The notes under the pieces: model-generated
Database searches by the model: none
Told to the model about the DNA's origin: nothing
What the model saw: the letters and a program-made list of their open reading frames with translations, nothing else
Position numbers and translations under genes: made by a program
From: Pontivivens sp032464575
GTDB taxonomy: Bacteria > Pseudomonadota > Alphaproteobacteria > Rhodobacterales > Rhodobacteraceae
Length of the DNA: 64,000 bases
Reading direction: 5' to 3'
Assembly: GCA_032464575.1 (NCBI GenBank)
Contig: JAWDKM010000002.1
Span: forward strand, 124,001 to 188,000
In this document: positions 48,526-57,310 of the stretch, piece by piece
Numbering within the stretch: the stretch's first letter is position 1
Layout of the letters: every line of letters begins with the position of its first letter

Positions 48526-51500
48526 ATGCATGTCATCTTCCGCGAGAGCCACGGGCTGGAGGAGACGGAGACGCCCACCGATCTGGGGCAGAGCCCCGCG
48601 GATCTGGTGGTGCTCTCCTTCTCCGACAGCGACCTCGGCGCCTTCGCGGCCGGATGGCATCGGGCGCAGGAGGGCGGCAGCCCGCTGCCGACGCTGCGGC
48701 TCGCGAACCTCGCGGCGCTGAAGCATCCCCTCTCCGTTGACACCTATGTGGAAAACACGCTGGAGGGGGCGAAGGGCATCCTGATCCGCCTGATCGGCGG
48801 GGTGCCCTACTGGGCCTACGGCTTGCAGCAGGTACAGGCGCTGGCGCGGCAGAAAGGGATCGCGCTGGCGGTGCTGCCCGCGGATGGGCGCGAGGATGCA
48901 CGGCTCGACGAGGTCTCGACCCTGCCGCGCTCCACCCTGCGGCAGCTCGCGCATCTGTGCGATACCGGCGGGCCGGTCGCGGCACAGGCGGCGCTGGCGC
49001 AGTTGTCGCTGGCCGCGGGGCTCTATGCCGGGCCGGTGCGCGGCGCGAAGGTGCTGCCCATGGTGGGCGGCTGGACGCCGCAGCACGGGGCGGGCTGCCC
49101 GGCGATGGCGCTGATGCGGGCCGACACGCGGCCGCGCCTGCTCCTCACCTTCTACCGTGCCTTCGTCTCGGCCGCCGATCTCGACCCGATCCGCGCGCTC
49201 TTCGCCGCGTTCGAGGCGCGGGGCTTCGCCGTCAGCGCCCTCTTCGCGCCGTCGCTGAAGGCGCCCGAGGCCGCGCGCTGGATGAGGCGGCTGGTCGAGG
49301 CGCTGGCCCCCGTCGCGATCGTCAACGCGACTTCCTTCTCCGGCAAGGGGGAGGACGGCACCTCCCCACTCGACGCCGCCGGCGTGCCGGTGTTCCAAGT
49401 GGCGCTCGCGACCTCCACTCGGCAGGCGTGGGAGGAGGCGGAGCGGGGCCTCTCCCCCGCCGATCTCGCCATGCATGTCGTCCTGCCGGAGGTGGACGGC
49501 CGCCTCCTCGCCGGGGTCGCCTCATTCAAGGAGCCGGGCACCCGCGACCCCGACCTAGAGTTCGAGCGCTACGCCCACCGGGCCGAGGCCGCGCGGATCG
49601 AGGCCATCGCGGATCGCGTCGCGGGTTGGGTCGGCCTGCGCGGCGGGGCGAAGCGCCCGGCGCTGGTCCTCTCCACCTATCCCGGCAAGCCGTGGCAGAT
49701 GGCTCATGCGGTCGGCCTCGACGCGCTGGCCTCCGCCGAAGCGATGCTGACCGATCTGGGCGCGCCGGGCGGAGTGCCGTTGCAGGACGCGCTGACCGAG
49801 ACGCTGAGCTGGCCGCTGGCGGACTACCGCGCCGCCCTCGCCACCCTGCCGGAGCCCCTGCGCGCCGATCTGGAAGCGGCATGGGGCGCGCCGGAGCACG
49901 ACCCAGCGGTGCGCAACGGCGCCGTGCACTTCGCCGCGGTCCGCCGGGGCGACGCACTCGTCGCTCTCCAACCCGAGCGCGGCACACCGGAGCTGCGCGC
50001 GGACGAGTACCACGATCTCGCCCGCACGCCGCGGCACGGCTACGTCGCCTTCTACCTCTGGCTCCGCCACGCGATGGGCTGCGACGCGCTGGTCCATATC
50101 GGCGCCCACGGCACGCTCGAATGGCTGCCCGGCAAATCCGTCGCCCTGTCGGACACCTGCTGGCCCGAGGCACTGACCGGTCCGCTGCCCGTCATCTATC
50201 CCTTCATCATCAACGATCCCGGCGAGGCGGCGCAGGCCAAGCGGCGCGTCGGCGCGCTCACCCTCGGTCACCTGCCACCGCCCTTGCGGGAGAGCGGGAC
50301 GCCCGAACAGCTCGCCCGGCTGGAGGCGCTGCTGGACGAGTTCTCCAACGCGGACGGGCTCGATCCGAAGCGGCGCGACCGGCTGCAGGACGACATCCGG
50401 ATCGAGGCACAGGCGGCAGGGGTCGAGGAGGATCTGGGGATCGAGGCGACCTCCTGCCCGGCGGAGGCGATCACCCGGATCGACCGCTTCGTCTGCGATA
50501 TCAAGGAGAGCCAGTTCGGCGACGGGCTCCATGTCTTCGGCCGCGGGCCGACGGCAGCCTCCGCGCTGGACGTAGGCCCCTCTGCTGCGGCCGAGCGCGC
50601 GGCGCTTGCCGACGCGCTCAGCGCCCGTCGCGTCGCCCCCGGCCCCTCCGGCTCGCCCTATCGCGGGCGGAGCGACGTGCTGCCGACCGGCCGTAATCTC
50701 TTCACCACCGATCCGCGCGCCGTCCCGACCCGTGCGGCCTATGCCCAAGGCGTGACGCTGGCCGAAGAGCTGCTGCGCCGCCACTTGCAGGACGAGGGCG
50801 ATTGGCCGCGCGGCCTGATCGTCGACCTCTGGGGCTCGGCCACGATGCGCACCGCAGGGGAGGAGTTCGCCATGGCACTCCACCTCCTCGGCGCGAAACC
50901 GGTCTGGGACAAGGGATCGGAGCGCGTCTCGGGCATCGAGATCCTGCCGCTGGCCGAGATCGACCGCCCGCGCATCGATGTGACGCTGCGGGTCTCCGGC
51001 CTCTTCCGCGACGTGTTCCCGACGCTGTCCGCCCTGTTCTCGCAGGCCGTGCGGGCGCTCGCCGCGCGGGACGAGGCGCCGGACTACAACCCCTTCGTCG
51101 GGCAGGACGGGGCCCGGGTCTACGGCCCGGCGCCGGGCTCCTACGGGCTTGGGATGGGCGCAGCACTGGAGGACTATTCCGACGCGGCGCGCCGGGCTGC
51201 CGGCGAAGCGTGGCTCGCCGCCTCCGCCTGGGCGCTGGACGGGCAGGAGTCGCGGCGGGATGCGGCGGGGATCGCGGCGCGGGTCGCGGGAGCCGACGCC
51301 TTCGTCCACCTTCAGGATTTGCCGGAAACGGATCTCCTGCTCGCCTCCGACTACGCCGCGCATGAGGCCGGTTTCGCCGCCGCGCAGGCGATCACCGGTG
51401 GGCAGGCGCGGCTCTACCACGTAGACGCGACCGACCCCGAGCGGCCGCGCGCACGGCTGCAGGCCGAGGAGATCGCCCGCGTCGTCCATGCCCGCGCGAG

Positions 51501-51795
51501 CCATCCGGGCTGGCTCGCCGGCATGATGCGGCACGGCTTCCGCGGCGCGGCGGAGATCGCGGCGACGCTCGATCACATGGCCGCCTTCGCGCATCTGGCG
51601 GGCAGCGTCGCGCCGCATCTCTTCGACCTCTACCACGACGCGACGCTCGGCGACGCCGAAATCCGCGCCTTCCTCGCCGAGGCCAATCCGGGCGCGCTCG
51701 CCGCCATGGAAGAGCGCTTCGCCGCCCTGCTCGACGCGGGGCTGTGGCAGACCCGGCGCAACTCGATCCGCGCCGGGCTGGAGCGGTTGGCATGA
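48526..51795 (+). CDS. cobN: Cobaltochelatase subunit CobN
   Basis: A 1089-residue cytoplasmic protein, the large subunit of the ATP-dependent aerobic cobalt chelatase acting on hydrogenobyrinic acid a,c-diamide. Family segments include KGILIRLIGGVPYWAYGLQQ, HIGAHGTLEWLPGKSVALSD, YPFIINDPGEAAQAKRRVGA and RVSGLFRDVFPTLSALF, followed by DYNPF and VHARASHPGWLAGMMRHGFR. At 1089 residues it is shorter than the roughly 1250 typical of Pseudomonas CobN, without an obvious break. CobS and CobT partners are not in the window. The stop overlaps the cobG start. Confidence 0.95.
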   Translation: MHVIFRESHGLEETETPTDLGQSPADLVVLSFSDSDLGAFAAGWHRAQEGGSPLPTLRLANLAALKHPLSVDTYVENTLEGAKGILIRLIGGVPYWAYGLQQVQALARQKGIALAVLPADGREDARLDEVSTLPRSTLRQLAHLCDTGGPVAAQAALAQLSLAAGLYAGPVRGAKVLPMVGGWTPQHGAGCPAMALMRADTRPRLLLTFYRAFVSAADLDPIRALFAAFEARGFAVSALFAPSLKAPEAARWMRRLVEALAPVAIVNATSFSGKGEDGTSPLDAAGVPVFQVALATSTRQAWEEAERGLSPADLAMHVVLPEVDGRLLAGVASFKEPGTRDPDLEFERYAHRAEAARIEAIADRVAGWVGLRGGAKRPALVLSTYPGKPWQMAHAVGLDALASAEAMLTDLGAPGGVPLQDALTETLSWPLADYRAALATLPEPLRADLEAAWGAPEHDPAVRNGAVHFAAVRRGDALVALQPERGTPELRADEYHDLARTPRHGYVAFYLWLRHAMGCDALVHIGAHGTLEWLPGKSVALSDTCWPEALTGPLPVIYPFIINDPGEAAQAKRRVGALTLGHLPPPLRESGTPEQLARLEALLDEFSNADGLDPKRRDRLQDDIRIEAQAAGVEEDLGIEATSCPAEAITRIDRFVCDIKESQFGDGLHVFGRGPTAASALDVGPSAAAERAALADALSARRVAPGPSGSPYRGRSDVLPTGRNLFTTDPRAVPTRAAYAQGVTLAEELLRRHLQDEGDWPRGLIVDLWGSATMRTAGEEFAMALHLLGAKPVWDKGSERVSGIEILPLAEIDRPRIDVTLRVSGLFRDVFPTLSALFSQAVRALAARDEAPDYNPFVGQDGARVYGPAPGSYGLGMGAALEDYSDAARRAAGEAWLAASAWALDGQESRRDAAGIAARVAGADAFVHLQDLPETDLLLASDYAAHEAGFAAAQAITGGQARLYHVDATDPERPRARLQAEEIARVVHARASHPGWLAGMMRHGFRGAAEIAATLDHMAAFAHLAGSVAPHLFDLYHDATLGDAEIRAFLAEANPGALAAMEERFAALLDAGLWQTRRNSIRAGLERLA

Positions 51796-52910
51796 CCCGG
51801 CCCGAGGCGAAGGGCTGGTGCCCCGGCGCCTACCGCCCGATGATGTCGGGCGACGGGCTGATCGTGCGGGTGCGGCCGCTCGTCTCCCGCCTGTCCGCCG
51901 AGCAGGTGCTGGGGCTCTGCGCCGCGGCGGAGCGGCACGGCTCCGGCGTCGTCGAGGTCACGGGCCGCGCCAACGTCCAGCTTCGCGGGGTGCGGGAGGA
52001 GACGCATCCCCCGCTGCTGGGCGAGCTGACGGCGCTCGGGCTGCTCGACCGCGACCCGGTGCTGGAGCACCGCCGGAACATCGTCGTGACACCGTTTTCG
52101 ACGCAGGGCGACGAGACGGAGGCGCTGGCGCTTGAACTGACGGCCCGTCTTGACGAACTGCCCGAGCTGCCCGCGAAGTTCGGCTTCGCGGTGGATACTG
52201 CAGCGATGGCGGCTGGCCTTTCCGCCGACATCGCCCTGACGCGGGCCGCGGACGGCAGGCTTGTCGTGCTCTGTGCCGGCGCCGGGGGCGGGATGCCGGT
52301 GGAGCGCAGCAACACCGTCGACACGCTCATCGCGCTCGCCTACCGCTTCGTCGAGACCGGCGGCATGGCGGCCAAGCGCATGGTCCACCACGTCGCGCAG
52401 ATGGGCGACGTCGGGACCACGCCGCCCCGCTCACACGGCCACACGCCGATCATCGGCGACACGCCGAGCGGCGCGCTGATCGGCCTGCCCTTCGGTCAGG
52501 TCACGGCCGCCCAACTGCGCAGCTTGATGGAATGGACCAAGCCCGCTGCGATCCGCACGACGCCGTGGCGGATGCTGCTGCTGGAGGGCACCCCGGCGCG
52601 CGCCGTCCCCGGCTTCATCACGGACCCCGACAACCCCTTGCTGCGCGTCGATGCCTGCCCCGGCGCCCCCTACTGCACCTCTGCCACCGTAGAGACGCGC
52701 GGCCTCGCCCGCCGCCTTGCCGAACGCACCCCCGGCACCCTCCACGTCTCCGGTTGCGCAAAGGGCTGTGCTCGGCCCCGGCCCGCCGATGTCACACTGG
52801 TCGGGCGCGAGGGTCGTTTCGACCTTGTGCGCGGCCAGCGTCCGTGGGATGCGCCCGGACGCACCGGCCTTACGCCGGGCGATCTGGACGAGCTTTTCGA
52901 GACGCCTTGA
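51792..52910 (+). CDS. cobG: Precorrin-3B synthase CobG
   Basis: A 372-residue iron-sulfur enzyme of the nitrite/sulfite reductase family that uses O2 to make precorrin-3B from precorrin-3A. The start GWCPGAYRPMMSGDGLIVRV is the reductase half-domain motif, VVEVTGRANVQLRGVRE is the siroheme-like region, and the 4Fe-4S cysteines are in CPGAPYC (CxxxxxC) and CAKGC (CxxxC). Many Rhodobacter relatives use CobZ instead, so CobG here defines the strictly O2-dependent version. It overlaps both cobN and cobH. Confidence 0.93.
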   Translation: MTRPEAKGWCPGAYRPMMSGDGLIVRVRPLVSRLSAEQVLGLCAAAERHGSGVVEVTGRANVQLRGVREETHPPLLGELTALGLLDRDPVLEHRRNIVVTPFSTQGDETEALALELTARLDELPELPAKFGFAVDTAAMAAGLSADIALTRAADGRLVVLCAGAGGGMPVERSNTVDTLIALAYRFVETGGMAAKRMVHHVAQMGDVGTTPPRSHGHTPIIGDTPSGALIGLPFGQVTAAQLRSLMEWTKPAAIRTTPWRMLLLEGTPARAVPGFITDPDNPLLRVDACPGAPYCTSATVETRGLARRLAERTPGTLHVSGCAKGCARPRPADVTLVGREGRFDLVRGQRPWDAPGRTGLTPGDLDELFETP

Positions 52911-53539
52911 TGCCATACGCTTACGAGACCGACGGGGCCGCGATCTACGCCGAGTCCTTCGCCACCATCCGGGCGGAGGCGGAGCTCGCCCGCTTCGACC
53001 CGCTAGACGAGCAGGTGGCCGTGCGCATGATCCACGCGGCGGGGATGGTGGAGCTGGCGCCCCATATCCGCTTCTCCCCCGGGTTCACCGCCGTGGCCCG
53101 CGCGGCACTGGAGCAAGGTGCCCCGATCCTTTGCGATGCGCGGATGGTGAGCGAGGGCGTGACACGCAAGCGCCTGCCCGCGGACAATGAGGTCATCTGC
53201 ACCCTCCACGCGCCGGGCGTGCCTGAGCTGGCGCAGGAGATCGGCAACACCCGCTCCGCCGCAGCACTGGAGCTGTGGCGGCCGCACCTCGCCGGTGCGC
53301 TGGTGGCGATCGGGAACGCGCCGACCGCGCTCTTCCACCTCCTCAACATGCTGGAGGATCCCGACTGCCCTCGCCCCGCCGCGATCATCGGCTGCCCGGT
53401 GGGCTTCGTCGGTGCTGCGGAGTCCAAGGCCGCGCTCTGGGCCGATCAGCCGGTGCCCTGCTGCGTCGTGGACGGGCGGCTCGGCGGCAGCGCGATCACC
53501 GTCGCCGCGATCAACGCCGTGGCGAGCCGCGCCGAATGA
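52910..53539 (+). CDS. cobH: Precorrin-8X methylmutase CobH
   Basis: A 209-residue enzyme that moves the C11 methyl group to C12, forming hydrogenobyrinic acid. The catalytic histidine lies in MIHAAGMVELAPHIRFSPGF (RMIHAAG motif), and DARMVSEGVTRKRL, IGNAPTALFHLLNMLED and GCPVGFVGAAESK are family signatures. It starts within the cobG stop (TGATG) and ends in an ATGA overlap with cobI. Confidence 0.95.
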   Translation: MPYAYETDGAAIYAESFATIRAEAELARFDPLDEQVAVRMIHAAGMVELAPHIRFSPGFTAVARAALEQGAPILCDARMVSEGVTRKRLPADNEVICTLHAPGVPELAQEIGNTRSAAALELWRPHLAGALVAIGNAPTALFHLLNMLEDPDCPRPAAIIGCPVGFVGAAESKAALWADQPVPCCVVDGRLGGSAITVAAINAVASRAE

Positions 53540-54276
53540 GCACCTTCAAGCATCCGGGTACGATCCACGGCGTCGGCCTCGGCCCCGGCGACGCCGACCT
53601 GATGAGCGTCCGCGCCGACCGGCTGGTCCGCGGCGCGCGCCATGTCGCCTTCTTCCGCAAGAAGGGCCGCCCCGGCCAGGCCCGGCGGATCGTGGAGGGG
53701 ATGCTGGCCGAGGGTGCCGTCGAGTTCCCCATGGAGTACCCGGTCACGACCGAGATCCCGCTGCACGACCCCGAATACAACCGCATCCTGTCCGCCTTCT
53801 ACGCCGAGTGCGCCGCGCATCTGCGCGCGCTGGCCGAGCGCGGTGAGGATGTCGTGGTGCTCTGCGAGGGCGACCCGTTCTTCTACGGCTCGTTCATGCA
53901 TCTCTACACCCGCCTGTCGCCGGATGTGCCGGTCGCGGTCGTGCCTGCGATTACCGGCATGTCGGGCGCCTGGACTGCGACGGGCCAGCCCGTGACCTGG
54001 GGCGACGACGTGCTGACGGTGCTGATGGGCACCCTCGGCGAGGACGAACTGGTCCGCCATATGGAGAGCGCCGACGCCCTCGTCGTCATGAAGATCGGGC
54101 GCAACATCGACAAGGTGCGCCGAGCGCTGGAGCGGGCCGGGCGGCTGTCGTCAGCGTGGCTCGTCGAATACGCCACGATGCCGAACCAGAGCGTGATGCC
54201 GCTCGCCCAGGCCTGCGAGCGCGTGACGCCCTATTTCTCCATCATTATCGTCCACGGGCAGGGGCGGCGGCCGTGA
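53536..54276 (+). CDS. cobI: Precorrin-2 C20-methyltransferase CobI
   Basis: A 246-residue SAM-dependent methyltransferase of the tetrapyrrole methylase family. The glycine-rich SAM loop is GVGLGPGDADLMSVRA; VVLCEGDPFFYGSFMHLYTR and VPAITGMSGAWTATGQPV are the second and third conserved blocks, with an MKIGRNIDKVRRAL helix near the end. It methylates C20 of precorrin-2, diverting it from siroheme. It overlaps cobH and cobJ by 4 bases each. Confidence 0.95.
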   Translation: MSTFKHPGTIHGVGLGPGDADLMSVRADRLVRGARHVAFFRKKGRPGQARRIVEGMLAEGAVEFPMEYPVTTEIPLHDPEYNRILSAFYAECAAHLRALAERGEDVVVLCEGDPFFYGSFMHLYTRLSPDVPVAVVPAITGMSGAWTATGQPVTWGDDVLTVLMGTLGEDELVRHMESADALVVMKIGRNIDKVRRALERAGRLSSAWLVEYATMPNQSVMPLAQACERVTPYFSIIIVHGQGRRP

Positions 54277-55025
54277 GCGGCTGGCTCGCCATCGCGGGGC
54301 TGGGGCCTGGCGCGGACGCGCTCGTCACGCCCGAGGTGACGGCGGCACTGGCCGAGGCGACCGACGTGGTCGGCTACATTCCCTATGTCGCGCGGGTCGC
54401 GTCCCGTCCGGGGCTGGAACTGCATCCCAGCGACAACCGGGTGGAGATCGACCGCTCCCGCCACGCGCTGGAGCTCGCGGCGGCGGGGCGGCGGGTCGTC
54501 GTCGTCTCGTCCGGCGATCCCGGTGTCTTCGCCATGGCCGCTGCGGTGTTCGAGGCGGTGGAGGCGGGACCAGCGGGCTGGCGCGACCTCGACATCCGCG
54601 TGCTGCCCGGCATCACGGCGATGCTCGCGGCGGCGGCGCGGGCAGGCGCGCCGCTGGGCCACGATTTCTGTGCCATCAACCTGTCGGACAACCTCAAGCC
54701 ATGGGAGTTGATCGAGAAACGGTTGCGCCTCGCCGTCGAGGCCGATTTCGCGATGGCCTTCTACAATCCACGCTCCAAGGCACGGCCGGAGGGGTTCGGA
54801 AAGGTGCTGGACCTGCTGAAGGAAAGCTGCGCCGACGCCCGCCCCGTCCTCTTCGCCCGCGCCGTCTCGACACCCGAGGAAACGCTGCGCGTCGTCCCAC
54901 TGCCCGAGGCACAGCCGGAGATGGCGGACATGCGCACCATGGTCATCGTCGGCTCCAGCCAGACCCGGGTGATCGCGCGGGAGGGCACGCCCTTCGTCTA
55001 CACGCCGCGATCGGTGGCGACATGA
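54273..55025 (+). CDS. cobJ: Precorrin-3B C17-methyltransferase CobJ
   Basis: A 250-residue tetrapyrrole methylase that methylates C17 of precorrin-3B with ring contraction. It shows the SAM loop AIAGLGPGADALVTPEV, VVSSGDPGVFAMAAAVFEAV, LPGITAMLAAAARAGAPLGH and the CobJ-typical FCAINLSDNLKPWELIEKRL. The start is GTG at 54273, in GTGA overlap with cobI. Its last 28 bases overlap the 3' end of the opposite-strand cobK gene. Confidence 0.95.
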   Translation: MSGWLAIAGLGPGADALVTPEVTAALAEATDVVGYIPYVARVASRPGLELHPSDNRVEIDRSRHALELAAAGRRVVVVSSGDPGVFAMAAAVFEAVEAGPAGWRDLDIRVLPGITAMLAAAARAGAPLGHDFCAINLSDNLKPWELIEKRLRLAVEADFAMAFYNPRSKARPEGFGKVLDLLKESCADARPVLFARAVSTPEETLRVVPLPEAQPEMADMRTMVIVGSSQTRVIAREGTPFVYTPRSVAT

Positions 55026-55753
55026 TCGAGCCAGGCGAGCACCTCGGCCACCGTATGCGCCTCGCGCCGGCGTGGCACCGGTGGGCGGGCGATCATCACG
55101 ATCGGCAGGCCCAGCGCACGGGCCGCCTCGATCTTCGCCAAGGCGCCGGAGCCACCGGCGTTCTTCGCCACGATGCGCTCGATGCGATGCTCCCGCAGCA
55201 GGGCGATGTCGCCTTCGATGGTGAACGGGCCGCGGGAGATCACGGCGTGATGCTTCGGCAGCGGGATCGGCTGTTCCGGCGGATCAACGAGGCGCAGCAG
55301 GTAGTCGTGCTGCGGCTGCGCGGCGAAGGCGGCGAGGTGCATCCGGCCCACGGCGAGCATCACGCGCTGCGGCGCTCCGGTGAGGGCCTTAGCGGCGGCA
55401 GGCAGGTCGGCGACCTCGGTCCAGCGATCACTCTCGGTGGGTTGCCAGGGCGGGCGGGTGAGCGCGATCAGCGGTACGCCGGCCGCAGCACAGGCCGCCA
55501 CAGAGTTGCCGCTCATCTGCGCGGCGAAGGGATGGGTCGCGTCCACGACCTCGGTGATCGCATGCTCGGTGAGGTAGCGCGCCAGCCCCTCCATCCCGCC
55601 GAAGCCGCCGACGCGGACCGGCACGGCCTGCGGCGCCGGTCGTGCGACGCGGCCCGCGTAGGAGAGCGTCGCCGGAATGCCGCGCGCGGCCACCGCGTCG
55701 CAGAGCGCGCGGGCTTCGGTCGTGCCGCCAAGGATGAGAACGTGTCGCGTCAT
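54998..55753 (-). CDS. cobK: Precorrin-6A reductase CobK, inverted within the operon
   Basis: A 251-residue NADPH-dependent reductase that converts precorrin-6A to precorrin-6B. The Rossmann start HVLILGGTTEARALCDAVAA, the substrate segment VVDATHPFAAQMSGNSVAAC, RPPWQPTESDRWTEV and the C-terminal IVAKNAGGSGALAKIEAARA are family motifs. It is the only gene of the cluster on the minus strand: its 3' end overlaps cobJ, and its ATG (complement at 55751-55753) overlaps the cobL ATG (55752-55754). It therefore needs its own promoter, which must lie inside cobL. Confidence 0.95.
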   Translation of the reverse strand: MTRHVLILGGTTEARALCDAVAARGIPATLSYAGRVARPAPQAVPVRVGGFGGMEGLARYLTEHAITEVVDATHPFAAQMSGNSVAACAAAGVPLIALTRPPWQPTESDRWTEVADLPAAAKALTGAPQRVMLAVGRMHLAAFAAQPQHDYLLRLVDPPEQPIPLPKHHAVISRGPFTIEGDIALLREHRIERIVAKNAGGSGALAKIEAARALGLPIVMIARPPVPRRREAHTVAEVLAWLDHVATDRGV

Positions 55754-56948
55754 GGATGATCCCTGGCTCACTCTTATCGGGCTCGGCGAGGACGGGCCAC
55801 AGGGTTTGACACCCGCCGCGCGCGAGGCGTTGGAAGCGGCGGAGGTCGTGCTCGGCCCGCCCCGTCACCTAGCGCTGCTGCCGGAGCTCGCGGCCGAGCG
55901 GATCGAATGGCCGGTGCCGTTCGTGGACGGCCTGCCCCTGCTGGTAGAGCAGCGGGGGCGGCGGGCGGTGATGCTCGTCTCCGGCGATCCGTTCTGGTTC
56001 GGCGCGGGCCGGGCCGTGGCGCGGACGCTGGAGCGCAGCGAGTGGCGCGCGCTGCCGGGGCCATCGACCTTCTCCCACGCGGCCGCCCGTCTCGGCTGGC
56101 CGCTGGAGGATACGACCTGCCTCGGCCTCCACGCCGCGCCGCTAATGCGGCTTCGGCCCCATCTGGCGCCAGGCCAGCGGGCGCTGGTGCTGCTGCGCGA
56201 CGGGGCGGCGGTGGCGGAGCTCGCGGCCTGGCTGACGGATCTGGGCTTCGGGGAGAGCACGCTGCACATCCTCGAAGCACTCGGCGGTCCGTGGGAGCGG
56301 GTGCGGAGCACCACAGCGGACGATTTCACGCTGACCGACGTCGCGCACCCGGTTGCGGTCGGTCTGGAGGTGGCCGGCGACGGGGCCGTCATCCCCGCTG
56401 CCTCTGGCCGCCCCGACGCGCTGTTCGAAAGTGACGGCCAGCTCACCCGCCGCCCCGTGCGGGCACTGACGCTCTCCGCCCTCGCGCCATGCCCCGGCGA
56501 GCACCTGTGGGATATCGGCCTTGGCGCCGGCTCCATCGCCATCGAGTGGCTCATGTCCCACCCTGCCTGCATCGCCACGGGGATCGAGGCCGACCCCGAG
56601 CGGGCCGCCCGCGCGCGGCGCAATGCCGATGCTCTCGGCGTCGACCGGCTCAGGGTCGTGCAGGGACGGGCACCGGACGCTCTCGAAAAGCTGCCGAAGC
56701 CGGACGCCGTCTTCATCGGCGGTGGCCTCAGCGAGGAGATGCTGCACCACCTCTGGACCACCCTCCCCACCAGCACCCGCCTCGTTGCCAACGCCGTCAC
56801 GCTGGAGAGCGAGGCGCTGCTCACCCGCTGGCAATCGAAGGTCGGCGGCGAGCTGATGCGCATCGCCCTGTCCAACGTCACACCGGTGGGCGGCAAGCGC
56901 GCCTGGAAGGCCGCCTATCCCATCGTCCAGTGGAGCGCGACCCGATGA
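55752..56948 (+). CDS. cobL: Precorrin-6Y C5,15-methyltransferase (decarboxylating) CobL
   Basis: A 398-residue two-domain enzyme. The N-terminal tetrapyrrole methylase (LTLIGLGEDGPQGLTPAARE, then VMLVSGDPFWFGAGRAVART) methylates C5. The C-terminal class I methyltransferase (HLWDIGLGAGSIAIEWLMSH, then GIEADPERAARARRNADALG) methylates C15 and decarboxylates the C12 acetate. This corresponds to a CbiE-CbiT fusion. The ATG at 55752 follows AGGATGAGA and shares two bases with the divergent cobK start codon. The stop overlaps cobE. Confidence 0.95.
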   Translation: MDDPWLTLIGLGEDGPQGLTPAAREALEAAEVVLGPPRHLALLPELAAERIEWPVPFVDGLPLLVEQRGRRAVMLVSGDPFWFGAGRAVARTLERSEWRALPGPSTFSHAAARLGWPLEDTTCLGLHAAPLMRLRPHLAPGQRALVLLRDGAAVAELAAWLTDLGFGESTLHILEALGGPWERVRSTTADDFTLTDVAHPVAVGLEVAGDGAVIPAASGRPDALFESDGQLTRRPVRALTLSALAPCPGEHLWDIGLGAGSIAIEWLMSHPACIATGIEADPERAARARRNADALGVDRLRVVQGRAPDALEKLPKPDAVFIGGGLSEEMLHHLWTTLPTSTRLVANAVTLESEALLTRWQSKVGGELMRIALSNVTPVGGKRAWKAAYPIVQWSATR

Positions 56949-57310
56949 TCGTCGCGGGCTTCGGATTTCGCGGGGCGGCCACGCGGGCCTCGCTGGAGCA
57001 AGCGCTCGCTGCGGCAGGCGGCCTTCCCGTCGACCTGCTCGCCGCCCCCGAGGACAAGGCGAACGCCGCCTGCCTCACCGACCTTGCCGCCACGCTCGGC
57101 CTGCCCGTGCGCGGCATCGACGCCGCGACGCTCGCGGCCACCGACACACCGACGCAGGCCGAGCGGGTGCTGGCCGCCCGAGGAACCGGCAGCGTGGCGG
57201 AAGCCGCGGCGCTGGCCGCCGCCGGCGCCGGCGCCACGCTCATCAGCGCCCGCCGGATCTCCACCGACCGTCTGGCCACCTGCGCCATCGCTTCAGGAGA
57301 CCCCGAATGA
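56945..57310 (+). CDS. cobE: CobE/CbiG C-terminal family protein
   Basis: A 121-residue protein matching CobE, the small homologue of the CbiG C-terminal domain. It begins IVAGFGFRGAATRASLEQAL (the AGFGFR motif), then LPVRGIDAATLAATDTPTQA, and ends near GTGSVAEAAALAAAGAGATL and ARRISTDRLATCAIA. CobE is needed for aerobic cobalamin synthesis, possibly as a tetrapyrrole carrier, but its exact activity is not settled. It overlaps both cobL and cobM by four bases. Confidence 0.9.
   Translation: MIVAGFGFRGAATRASLEQALAAAGGLPVDLLAAPEDKANAACLTDLAATLGLPVRGIDAATLAATDTPTQAERVLAARGTGSVAEAAALAAAGAGATLISARRISTDRLATCAIASGDPE

Noticed and set aside
49555..51636. A long minus-strand open frame inside cobN
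   Set aside because: It lies wholly opposite the well-supported cobN coding sequence and shows no recognisable motif.
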